NCBI RefSeq assembly: GCF_002705925.1 | Contig: NZ_NKRE01000001.1 | Location: 5,644,904 to 5,708,903, forward strand | Reading direction: 5' to 3' | Length of the DNA: 64,000 nucleotides | Origin: Mycobacterium ostraviense | GTDB lineage: Bacteria; Actinomycetota; Actinomycetes; Mycobacteriales; Mycobacteriaceae | Shown: piece by piece, positions 52,080 through 59,871 of the stretch | Layout: each line of letters opens with the position of its first letter | Numbering within the stretch: the stretch's first letter is position 1 | Notes under the pieces: generated by a model | The model's database searches: none | Seen by the model: only the letters and a program-made list of their open reading frames with translations | Told to the model about the DNA's origin: nothing | Position numbers and translations under genes: made by a program

Positions 52080-52547
52080 ATGCCGGGACGGAAGTTCTCG
52101 TTCGAAGTCACCAAGTCCAGTAGCGCGCCGGCTGCGACACTGTTCCGGCTCGTGACCGACGGTGGTCGATGGTCGGAGTGGGCCAAACCCATCGTCCTGC
52201 AATCGAGTTGGGCGCGCCAAGGTGATCCGGCGCCCGGCGGCATCGGAGCCGTCCGCAAGGTCGGCATGTGGCCGATGCTGGTGCAGGAGGAGACCGTCGA
52301 GTACGAGCAGGATCGCCGTCACGCCTACCGGCTGATCGCGCCCAGGACACCGGCCGAGGACTACCACGCAGAGGTCGTCCTCACGCCGAATGCGTCGGGC
52401 GGCACCGATATCCGCTGGAGCGGCTCGTTCACCGAGGGTGTCCGCGGAACCGGACCGGCGATGCGGGCGGCGCTGGGTGGCGCGGTCAAGTTCTTCGCGG
52501 GCCGGCTGGTGAAGGCGGCCGAACGCGAGTCCGGCACCGCACCATAG
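52080..52547 (+). CDS. SRPBCC family protein (Rv1919c-like)
   Basis: The 155-residue protein reads MPGRKFSFEVTKSSSAPAAT, LFRLVTDGGRWSEWAKPIVL, then VGMWPMLVQEETVEYEQDRR and SFTEGVRGTGPAMRAALGGA, a complete polyketide cyclase/START-like cone with the C-terminal helix. It probably binds a hydrophobic ligand. Size and gene order (between PPE and Rv1920-like genes) match Rv1919c, 154 residues. The start at ATG 52080 is preferred over a GTG seven codons upstream. It is convergent with the LLM gene, 15 bases apart. Confidence 0.85.
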   Translation: MPGRKFSFEVTKSSSAPAATLFRLVTDGGRWSEWAKPIVLQSSWARQGDPAPGGIGAVRKVGMWPMLVQEETVEYEQDRRHAYRLIAPRTPAEDYHAEVVLTPNASGGTDIRWSGSFTEGVRGTGPAMRAALGGAVKFFAGRLVKAAERESGTAP

Positions 52548-52562
52548 CGTTTCCGGCCCGGC

Positions 52563-53744
52563 TCAACGGCTTTCGGGTCGTGCGGTCGAACTGACCTCGT
52601 CTTGATACCTCTTGGTCATGTGCTCGATTGCCTGTAGCTGGGCGCGTGCGAGGTTTTCGCGCACTTCGCCGGCCCGCGCTGCGGCGTCGAGGGTCGGTTG
52701 CGCCTGCCCCTGGAAATGCGGCATCACCTCGGCGGCGAACAGTTCGGCAGAGCGTCTGGTCGCCGCCGGGTTGGCCCACTCATGACCCATTTGCAGCATG
52801 CAGCCGAATCCGCCGGACTGTTCCCACAGCCGCTGCACCTGCGCGCGCGCCCGCTCGGGCGTGCCGATCACGCCGGCTCCGTTCTCGTTGATCATGTCGA
52901 TCATCTCGTCGAGCCGATCTCCCGACATGGTCATCTGCGGGAAGGCGGCGACCTTCTGGAAATACCGGAACCAGGGCTCGATACCGAATTTCACGTCGGC
53001 ACGGGCCTGCTCGTCGGTCTCGGCGAGGTGGAACGGACCTACCAGCGTCCAGTCCTTGCGGTCCACCCGGGTGCCGAACGCTGCGGCGCGTTCCTCGACG
53101 ATGCCCCAGTGATAGGACAGCGCGTTGAAACCCTCGATGGTCAGCGTCGCACCGATGGACAACAGCCCGATGCCGTGCTTGCCGGCCAACCGTGCGCCGG
53201 TCGGCGACGCGACCGCGGCGACCGCCAGCGGGATGCCGCCCTCGGAATACGGCGCGAGCTGCAACTTGGCGTCGAAGAGTTGGTGCGTGGCGGTCTTGGC
53301 GGTCACGGTCTCCCCCGCCAGCAGCCGGACGACGATGTCGAGGTTGGTTTCCAGAAGCTCCCGGGTGTCGGTGGGCGTCAACCCGATCATGGATGAATCC
53401 GTGGGCAGCGAGCCCGGACCCATACCACCGATCACCCGGCCATGGGTGAGGTGATCCAGCAGCATCAACCGGTCGGCAACCCATAGCGGGTTGTGGTAGG
53501 CGAGTGAGATGACCCCGGTGCCGAGCCGGATCCGTTTGGTTCGTTCTGCGGCAGCGGCAATGAAGATTTCCGGCGAGCTGATGATCTCGCTGCCGGCCGA
53601 GTGATGCTCGCCGATCCATGCTTCATCGAAGCCGAGGGCATCGAGATGTTCGACGAATGCCAGGTCGCGTTGCAAGGCCAGCGTCGGGTTGGTACCCGCG
53701 CGGTGGAACGGGGCAATGAAATATCCGAACCTGAGCTTGGCCAT
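52563..53744 (-). CDS. LLM-class flavin-dependent oxidoreductase (limonene monooxygenase-like)
   Basis: The 393-residue protein shows the luciferase-like pattern: MAKLRFGYFIAPFHRAGTNP, FVEHLDALGFDEAWIGEHHS, IRLGTGVISLAYHNPLWVAD, then HLTHGRVIGGMGPGSLPTDS. It is nearest to FMN-dependent limonene 1,2-monooxygenase-like and alkanal monooxygenase-like proteins, but the substrate and even the flavin (FMN or F420) are uncertain. It is complete, in contrast to the decayed LLM gene at 12251 to 13023. The start is ATG 53744, with GGGAGCA upstream. Confidence 0.9.
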   Translation of the reverse strand: MAKLRFGYFIAPFHRAGTNPTLALQRDLAFVEHLDALGFDEAWIGEHHSAGSEIISSPEIFIAAAAERTKRIRLGTGVISLAYHNPLWVADRLMLLDHLTHGRVIGGMGPGSLPTDSSMIGLTPTDTRELLETNLDIVVRLLAGETVTAKTATHQLFDAKLQLAPYSEGGIPLAVAAVASPTGARLAGKHGIGLLSIGATLTIEGFNALSYHWGIVEERAAAFGTRVDRKDWTLVGPFHLAETDEQARADVKFGIEPWFRYFQKVAAFPQMTMSGDRLDEMIDMINENGAGVIGTPERARAQVQRLWEQSGGFGCMLQMGHEWANPAATRRSAELFAAEVMPHFQGQAQPTLDAAARAGEVRENLARAQLQAIEHMTKRYQDEVSSTARPESR

Positions 53745-53850
53745 GTTGGTGCTCCCTTGCGATCCGTCTGAGGCGAACCTTAACCGTTGCCGACCGGTCT
53801 TAAATTTAGGTGTGTCTCAGGCCGCGACGGGAGTCAACGACGGCGCGCGA

Positions 53851-54252
53851 TCACGGATAGCCGCCGCAGATGTTGCCGACGCAGCCGCCTCCGCCACCCG
53901 GTCCGCCGCCGCCTCCGCCGACACCGGGAATGGTGCCGCCACCGCCGCCGGGTCCACCGCCGCCGGTGGGACCGCCCGGGATGTTGCCGCCACCGCCGCC
54001 CGGTCCGCCGCTGCCGGTGGGCCCGCCCGGGACACCCCCGCCACCGCCGCCGGGTCCGCCACTACCGGACGGACCACCCGGTGCCGGTGACGTTTCGGAC
54101 GGCGGCATGCTGGACGGGGCCGTCGTTGTCGTCGTTGTCGACGGCGTCGTGCTGCTGCTCGGCCCTTTGTTGCCGCCGCCACAGGCCACGGCCATGACCA
54201 GCATGGCTCCCCCGCCCAAAACCGCGAACGCTGTCCTGGCTTCAGTTCTCAT
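53851..54252 (-). CDS. Gly/Pro-rich lipoprotein with 17-residue tandem repeats
   Basis: This 133-residue protein begins MRTEARTAFAVLGGGAMLVM, AVACGGG, a lipoprotein signal with lipobox VAC. A Ser/Thr-rich stretch (PSSSTTPSTTTTTTAPSS) follows, then three 17-residue repeats of the form GGP(S/T)GSGGPGGGGGxxP, a Gly-rich run and a terminal CVGNICGGYP with two cysteines. It should be anchored outside the membrane by a lipid and extend as a flexible stalk. I do not recognise a named homologue. The start is ATG 54252. Confidence 0.75.
   Translation of the reverse strand: MRTEARTAFAVLGGGAMLVMAVACGGGNKGPSSSTTPSTTTTTTAPSSMPPSETSPAPGGPSGSGGPGGGGGGVPGGPTGSGGPGGGGGNIPGGPTGGGGPGGGGGTIPGVGGGGGGPGGGGGCVGNICGGYP
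53926..54078 (-). repeat. Three 51-bp tandem repeats in the lipoprotein gene
   Basis: Three copies of a 51-base unit encode 17 residues each (GGPSGSGGPGGGGGGVP, GGPTGSGGPGGGGGNIP, GGPTGGGGPGGGGGTIP). The copies differ at few positions, so copy number may vary between strains. Confidence 0.8.
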
Positions 54253-54900
54253 CAGAACCCCACTTTCAATTTCAGGCGCATGCGCCGCATACCCCTGGAT
54301 GTGCTGATGCAAACGGCGGGGTTGGTCCCATGGGAAGCTGATGACAACCGCGGAGGCCGCAGCCGGCTGCCGTCGGCTGATCAAATTCGATGCGCTACGC
54401 AAATCGGTCTACGAGTGCGCCGGCCCCGCGATGCAGCGTTTCCGGACAGTTGGCAGAGGTCATGCAAGGTCGTGACCATTCCGTCGTGACGAGCTCACTT
54501 TGACCGACGTACCGCACCGTGTCCGAGATTGCTTCCAAGCGTTTTCTGGCAACATGTTATTCGTTCGAATTATTGTGTTTGGCGTCCGACTTATGCACGC
54601 ATAGATGGCAGTGCCGACATTCCGAAATGTGAGGGAAAAATTGAAACTTCAGGGTCGGCAAATAATATTCTCCCCTCAGTCGGAAGTCGTTTACATTGAC
54701 ACCTAAGCGCCCGATCACCATAGCGCATGTAAAGAAAGTTGGCATTGGCCAGGCGATATAATCACATTTATGTAACGATTCTATATCGTATTGATGAATC
54801 CCATCAGGACTTTGTCCTCACCGCGTAGTTTGTGCGCAACGCGCGGCTCGCGCCGGCTGTGCCGGCCGCCGGCGGCTGCCGGCCGAGAAAGGTTGAAGTC
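54253..54900. other. AT-rich regulatory region upstream of the PPE gene
   Basis: There are 648 bases between the divergent lipoprotein and PPE genes. About 54540 to 54800 is much more AT-rich than the rest of the window. It holds ATTCGTTCGAAT (54559 to 54570, a short palindrome) and the -10-like element described separately. AT-rich upstream DNA of PE/PPE genes is a common binding target of Lsr2 and EspR; this is inference. A 62-codon minus-strand frame (54557 to 54745) looks spurious. Confidence 0.5.
54754..54788 (+). promoter_or_regulatory. Candidate PPE promoter: perfect -10 within an inverted repeat
   Basis: TATAAT at 54757 to 54762 is a consensus -10 box. CGATATA (54754 to 54760) and TATATCG (54782 to 54788) form an inverted repeat around the predicted transcription start (about 54769). 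No good -35 lies at the right distance, so an activator may be needed. The 5' leader would be about 130 bases. Confidence 0.5.
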
Positions 54901-57900
54901 ATGAATTTCGCAGTTTTGCCCCCGGAGATCAACTCGGCTTTGATCTTTGCCGGTGCGGGGTCCGAATCGATGCTGGCGGCCGCGACGGCCTGGGACGAGT
55001 TAGCTGAGGAGTTGGTCTCGGCTGCGGCTTCGTTCCAGTCGGTGACGGCTGGGCTGGCCGCTGGATCTTGGCAGGGACCGGCGTCCGCGGCGATGGCCGC
55101 AGCGGCGGCGCCTTACGCGAGCTGGCTTTCCGCGGTTGCGGCGCGGGCGCAGCAGACGGCCACGCAAGCCGGCGCCATGGCGGCCGAGTTTGAGGCCGTT
55201 CGGTCGGTGATGGTGCAGCCTGCGCTGGTAGCGGCCAACCGGAATCAATTGCTGTCGCTGGTGATTTCCAACTTATACGGGCAAAACGCTCACATCATCG
55301 CGGCTATGGAGGCTGCCTACGAGGAGATGTGGGCCCTCGACGTGTCTGCGATGTCTGCCTACCATGCCGGCGCTTCGGCCATTGCGTCGGCGCTGACGCC
55401 CTTCAACCCGGCTTTGGTAGCCCTAGCGGAGCTGCCGGCTCGGTTGGCCGCCGCACCGGCCATGGCAGCCGCCGCCAAAGCTGCCGTCTCCAGCTTCCCG
55501 AGCACGATGAGCAACTTCAGCGTGGGCTTTGCAAACGCCGGTTTCGGCAACGTGGGCAACGCGAACCGCGGCGCTTTCAACCTGGGTGCCGCAAACCTCG
55601 GCAGCTACAACTTCGGCAGCGGAAATATCGGAAGCTTAAATCTCGGCAGTGGAAATATCGGCAACAATAACCTCGGCTTTGGCAACCTCGGCAACAATAA
55701 CGTCGGCTTCGGCAACATAGGTCCCGGTTTGACGACGGCCCTGAGCAATTTTGGTTTCGGTAATACCGGCAGCAACAACATTGGCTTCGGGAACACCGGT
55801 AGCGGCAACATCGGTCTCGGAAACACCGGCAACGGCAATATCGGTATCGGGCTGAGCGGGAACAACCTGACCGGGTTTGGCGGGCTGAACTCGGGCGCCG
55901 GCAATATCGGTTTGTTCAACTCGGGCAGCGGCAATATCGGCATCGGAAACTCCGGCACCGGAAACTTCGGTATCGGAAACTCGGGCAACAGCTACAATAC
56001 GGGCATCGGTAACTCGGGCGAAGCCAACACCGGAATCTTCAACGTCGGCATCGCCAACACCGGATTCGGCAATACCGGCAACTACAACACAGGCAGCTTC
56101 AACGTCGGCAGCTTCAACACCGGCGCCTTCAATCCGGGCAACACCAACACCGGTTACTTCAATCCCGGCAATCTCAACACCGGCGTGGGCAACACGGGCA
56201 ACGTCAACACCGGCGCCTTCATCTCAGGCAACTTCAGCAACGGCTTCTTGTGGAGAGGCGATTACCAAGGCCTGATCGGCTACTCGGGCACCCTGACGAT
56301 CCCCCGCATCGGCCTGGACCTAAATGGCTTAGGAGATTTCGGACCAATCACCGTGCCGTCGATCGAGGTGCCCCAGATCGGACTAGGCATCGATAGTTCC
56401 GGTGCCGTGGTGGGTCCGATTACGGTGCCGCCAATATTGATACCAGAGATTGGTCTGGGCATTGATAGTTCCGGTGCCGTGGTGGGCCCTATTAAGTTGC
56501 CGCCGATCACCATCCCAGAAATCGGCTTGACGGTCAACAGTTCCGCTGCCGTGGCGGGCCCGATTACGGTGCCGCCGATTGGAATACCCGAGATAAGTCT
56601 GGGCATCGATAGTTCCCAGGCCCTGGTGCGCGAGATTACGGTGCCGTCGATCTTCATTCCCCCAATTGGTCTGAACATCCAAAGTTCTTATGCCGTGGTA
56701 AACCCGATTAGTATCCCGCAAGTCACCCTCGATCCGATTTGGTTCTCGCTCAACAGCCCCGGCCCGGCGCTGTACTACATCAATATCCCCGAGTCCCCGC
56801 TGGGGCTTGGCTTGTTCGGCATTACTCCCACCGTAGGCACGGTCGGACCGGGCACCATCGAGCTATCGGTAGGACCGATCATCGTTAGCGGGGGTATCGG
56901 CTCCGCCACCTTCTTCCCGAACGGCTACTCAATCCAGCAGATACCGTTAAGCCTCAACGTGACAGGTGATATCGGTTCGTTCACCGTGTTCCCGGATGGT
57001 TACACCCTGCCGGAAATTCCGTTGAATATCAATGTGTCTGGTAAAATCGGGCCGTTGACCATGTTCCAGGATGGCTACACGCTGCCCGGAATCCCATTGA
57101 ATATCAATGTCAGTGGTGGTATCGGTCCGTTCACCATGTTCCCGGATGGTTACACGCTGCCCGGAATCCCATTGGATATCAATGTGGGTGGTGGTATCGG
57201 TCCGTTCACCATGTTCCCGGATGGTTACACTCTTCCGGAAATTCCGTTGGGTATTAATCTCGGTGGCAATATCGGTCCATTCACCACGCCGTCCATCACC
57301 ATCCCCGCAACCCCGCTGGGCCTGGATCTGTCCGGCGGCGTCGGCCCGATCAACATCCCGATCAACTTCGGGGGTACGCCGGGATTCGGAAACTCCACCA
57401 CCAGCCCGTCATCGGGCTTCTTCAACAGCGGCGCGGGTGGCGCATCAGGATTCGGCAACGCCGGCCCGGGCGGCTCAGGCTTCTGGAACATCGCTGGAAG
57501 CCTCGGTAGCTCGGGCTTCCTCAACGTGGGGCCGCTGGCATCGGGCGTAGCAAACTTCGGCAACACGGTGTCAGGCCTCTACAATACTAGCACCCTGAGC
57601 CTGGCGACGCCGGCTCTCAACTCGGGTGTCGCTAACGTCGGCGACCACTTGGCCGGCCTGTTCCGCGGCGCCACGGCAGGCGCCACCACCCTCAATTTAG
57701 GCTTCGCCAACCAAGGTGGCCTCAATCTCGGCAGCGCGAACCTTGGTGATTACAACCTGGGCAGCGCAAACGTCGGCAGCTACAACCTCGGCGACGGGAA
57801 TGTCGGAAACGCAAGTTTCGGTTTCGGAAACATCGGCGGAAACAACGTGGGATTCGGCAACGTCGGCAGCGGCAACGTCGGCTTCGCAAACACCGGCTCA

Positions 57901-59790
57901 GGGTTGACGCAGGCGCTGCGGAACATCGGCTTCGCGAACATCGGCAGCACCAACGTCGGGCTCGGAAACCTGGGAAACAGCAACATCGGTTTCGGCAACA
58001 CCGGCAATGGAAATATCGGTATCGGGCTCAGCGGTGACAACCAGGTCGGATTCGGCTCCTTGAACTCGGGTACGGGCAATATCGGTCTCGGCAACTCGGG
58101 CAATGGGAACATCGGCTTCTTCAACTCCGGCAACGGAAACTTCGGCATTGGAAACTCCGGCGACTACAACACCGGACTCGGCAACGCGGGCGCTGCCAAC
58201 ACCGGGTTCTTCAACGTCGGGAGCGTCAACACCGGCATCGCCAACACCGGCAACTACAACACGGGCAATTTCAATGTGGGAGATTTCAACACGGGCGATC
58301 TCAACCCGGGCGACACCAACACGGGTTACTTGAACCGAGGTGACTTCAATACCGGTTGGGGAAACACGGGCAACGTCGACACCGGTGCGTTGATTTCGGG
58401 AAACTTCAGCAACGGTCTGCTGTGGCGGGGTGATTTCCAAGGCCTGATCGGATACGCGGGCACCCTCACGATTCCGGCTATCCCAATGGACCTCGATGTG
58501 CTCGGCGGGATTGGGCCCATTACGGTGCCCGATATCACGATTCCGGCTATTCCGCTGGACTTCAATGCGATCGGCGGGATTGGCCCCGTTACGGTGCCCG
58601 ATATCACGATTCCGGCTATTCCTCTGGACCTGAAAGCGATCGGCGGGATTGGCCCCGTTACGGTGCCCGACATCCCCATTCCCGCAATTCCGCTGCGATT
58701 CATCGAAGACGGCAGTGCGGGACCCATCACGGTGCCCAGCATTGTGGTTCCCCCCATCCCAATTGATCTCCTTGCAATGGCCGGGATTGGCCAGATCACG
58801 GTACTCTCCATACCGATTCCGGAAATCCCCGTGGGTTTGGGCGTGGGCGGGCAGATCGGTCCGGTCGGATTCCCCGGCATACCCATTCCGGCACTCTCGC
58901 TGGGCATCCAGATAGATATACCGGTAAGCGTGCTCCTGCAGGAGCTTCCGCTCAACGTCGCAGACGTCATTACCGGCTTCATCGGGCCCGTCCAGCTCAG
59001 CGAGTTCACCTTGAGCATCCCGCTGGTGGGTGGCACCTCGCCGTCGACCATCGGTGGCTTCACGATCCAGCCTTTCGGCCTGAACGTTCCGTTGAGCGGT
59101 AGCACCAGCGCGGTTGACATCCCTGGCTTCACCATCAATGCGGTCAGTTTGGAAATCCCGTTGAGTGGCAGGACCGGAGATTTCACCATCGAGGGCTTCC
59201 AAATCGGCAAGTTTGAGCTGGATATCCCCTTGTACGGTAACACCAGAGCGGTTACTATGCCGGGCTTCACTATTGCCCGGTTCGGCTTAGACATCCCGTT
59301 GAGCGGCACTACCGACCCGGTCACCATCCCGGGCTTCACCATCGACCCGTTCGGATTGAACATTCCGCTGAGCGGCAGCACCAGCGCCTTCACCATCCCC
59401 GGCTTCAGCATTGGCGGATTCCCGCTGAGCGCCGAACTCAACGGCGGCTTGGGACCGGTGGATATCCCCATTGACATCGCGGGCACTCCAGGGTTCGGAA
59501 ACCTCACCACCAGCCCGTCGTCGGGCTTCTTTAACAGCGGGGTGGGGAGCACTTCGGGTTACGGCAATGTCGGATCCGGAGTTTCGGGCTTCTGGAACCA
59601 GGTGCCGAACCTGCTGCCCGGAGGACTTTCCGGCTACCAGAACTACGGCCAACTGGCGTCAGGCGTGGCCAACTTGGGAAACACCATCTCGGGTTACTAC
59701 AACACCAGTACGGTTGGGTACCTCACGGCGGCGCTCGACTCCGGGCTCAGGAACATCGGCCAGAAGCTCGCGGGCTTCTTCCGCACGTAG
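54901..59790 (+). CDS. PPE family protein, MPTR subfamily, 1,629 aa with internal module duplication
   Basis: The N-terminal PPE domain (about 180 residues) starts MNFAVLPPEINSALIFAGAG with PPE at residues 7 to 10 and the SWQGP motif at 56 to 60. After it come major polymorphic tandem repeats (NxGxGNxG), then about 25-residue repeats of the form GPITVPPIxIPEIxLGIDSS, a linker (TTSPSSGFFNSG), a second MPTR block, a second set of the longer repeats and a repeated linker before GLRNIGQKLAGFFRT. PPE-MPTR proteins are type VII-secreted surface proteins. The orthologous position beside aceA in M. tuberculosis holds PPE34/PPE35. The ATG at 54901 is preferred over the GTG at 54832 because the PPE motif must be near the start. 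Confidence 0.95.
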   Translation: MNFAVLPPEINSALIFAGAGSESMLAAATAWDELAEELVSAAASFQSVTAGLAAGSWQGPASAAMAAAAAPYASWLSAVAARAQQTATQAGAMAAEFEAVRSVMVQPALVAANRNQLLSLVISNLYGQNAHIIAAMEAAYEEMWALDVSAMSAYHAGASAIASALTPFNPALVALAELPARLAAAPAMAAAAKAAVSSFPSTMSNFSVGFANAGFGNVGNANRGAFNLGAANLGSYNFGSGNIGSLNLGSGNIGNNNLGFGNLGNNNVGFGNIGPGLTTALSNFGFGNTGSNNIGFGNTGSGNIGLGNTGNGNIGIGLSGNNLTGFGGLNSGAGNIGLFNSGSGNIGIGNSGTGNFGIGNSGNSYNTGIGNSGEANTGIFNVGIANTGFGNTGNYNTGSFNVGSFNTGAFNPGNTNTGYFNPGNLNTGVGNTGNVNTGAFISGNFSNGFLWRGDYQGLIGYSGTLTIPRIGLDLNGLGDFGPITVPSIEVPQIGLGIDSSGAVVGPITVPPILIPEIGLGIDSSGAVVGPIKLPPITIPEIGLTVNSSAAVAGPITVPPIGIPEISLGIDSSQALVREITVPSIFIPPIGLNIQSSYAVVNPISIPQVTLDPIWFSLNSPGPALYYINIPESPLGLGLFGITPTVGTVGPGTIELSVGPIIVSGGIGSATFFPNGYSIQQIPLSLNVTGDIGSFTVFPDGYTLPEIPLNINVSGKIGPLTMFQDGYTLPGIPLNINVSGGIGPFTMFPDGYTLPGIPLDINVGGGIGPFTMFPDGYTLPEIPLGINLGGNIGPFTTPSITIPATPLGLDLSGGVGPINIPINFGGTPGFGNSTTSPSSGFFNSGAGGASGFGNAGPGGSGFWNIAGSLGSSGFLNVGPLASGVANFGNTVSGLYNTSTLSLATPALNSGVANVGDHLAGLFRGATAGATTLNLGFANQGGLNLGSANLGDYNLGSANVGSYNLGDGNVGNASFGFGNIGGNNVGFGNVGSGNVGFANTGSGLTQALRNIGFANIGSTNVGLGNLGNSNIGFGNTGNGNIGIGLSGDNQVGFGSLNSGTGNIGLGNSGNGNIGFFNSGNGNFGIGNSGDYNTGLGNAGAANTGFFNVGSVNTGIANTGNYNTGNFNVGDFNTGDLNPGDTNTGYLNRGDFNTGWGNTGNVDTGALISGNFSNGLLWRGDFQGLIGYAGTLTIPAIPMDLDVLGGIGPITVPDITIPAIPLDFNAIGGIGPVTVPDITIPAIPLDLKAIGGIGPVTVPDIPIPAIPLRFIEDGSAGPITVPSIVVPPIPIDLLAMAGIGQITVLSIPIPEIPVGLGVGGQIGPVGFPGIPIPALSLGIQIDIPVSVLLQELPLNVADVITGFIGPVQLSEFTLSIPLVGGTSPSTIGGFTIQPFGLNVPLSGSTSAVDIPGFTINAVSLEIPLSGRTGDFTIEGFQIGKFELDIPLYGNTRAVTMPGFTIARFGLDIPLSGTTDPVTIPGFTIDPFGLNIPLSGSTSAFTIPGFSIGGFPLSAELNGGLGPVDIPIDIAGTPGFGNLTTSPSSGFFNSGVGSTSGYGNVGSGVSGFWNQVPNLLPGGLSGYQNYGQLASGVANLGNTISGYYNTSTVGYLTAALDSGLRNIGQKLAGFFRT
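55510..57640 (+). repeat. PPE repeat module 1 (MPTR block, ITVP repeats, linker)
   Basis: The MPTR pentapeptide-like block runs to about 56280 and ends SGNFSNGFLWRGDYQGLIGY. The 25-residue repeats follow to about 57350, including four near-copies of a TMFPDGYTLP-type unit around 56980 to 57250. The TTSPSSGFFNSG linker starts at about 57397. Confidence 0.85.
57680..59780 (+). repeat. PPE repeat module 2, duplicate of module 1
   Basis: The order of elements is the same as in module 1: MPTR block to SGNFSNGLLWRGDFQGLIGY (about 58440), 25-residue repeats (IGPVTVPDITIPAIPLDF type, then a variant LNIPLSGSTSAFTIPGF type), and the linker TTSPSSGFFNSG at about 59506. Matching elements lie about 2.1 to 2.2 kb apart. 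Confidence 0.85.
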
Positions 59791-59871
59791 CACCGGGCCG
59801 CAACCGCACCGGTAGGGGGCACGGGCCGCCTGACCGGCGGTGTCGTGTGGGAAGGCTGCCTGCCCCGCCTT

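Noticed and set aside
54557..54745. 62-codon minus-strand frame in the AT-rich region (MPTFFTCAMV...)
   Set aside because: Composition is unlike mycobacterial genes and no ribosome-binding site is visible; the region looks regulatory.
55510..58440. Possible CRISPR-like or satellite repeat array
   Set aside because: The repeats are codon-phased, degenerate and lie inside the PPE frame; they are MPTR protein repeats without unique spacers.
57898..59202. Several long minus-strand frames opposite the PPE repeats
   Set aside because: Repetitive codons keep opposite frames open. The products are low-complexity mirror images of the repeats, without start signals.
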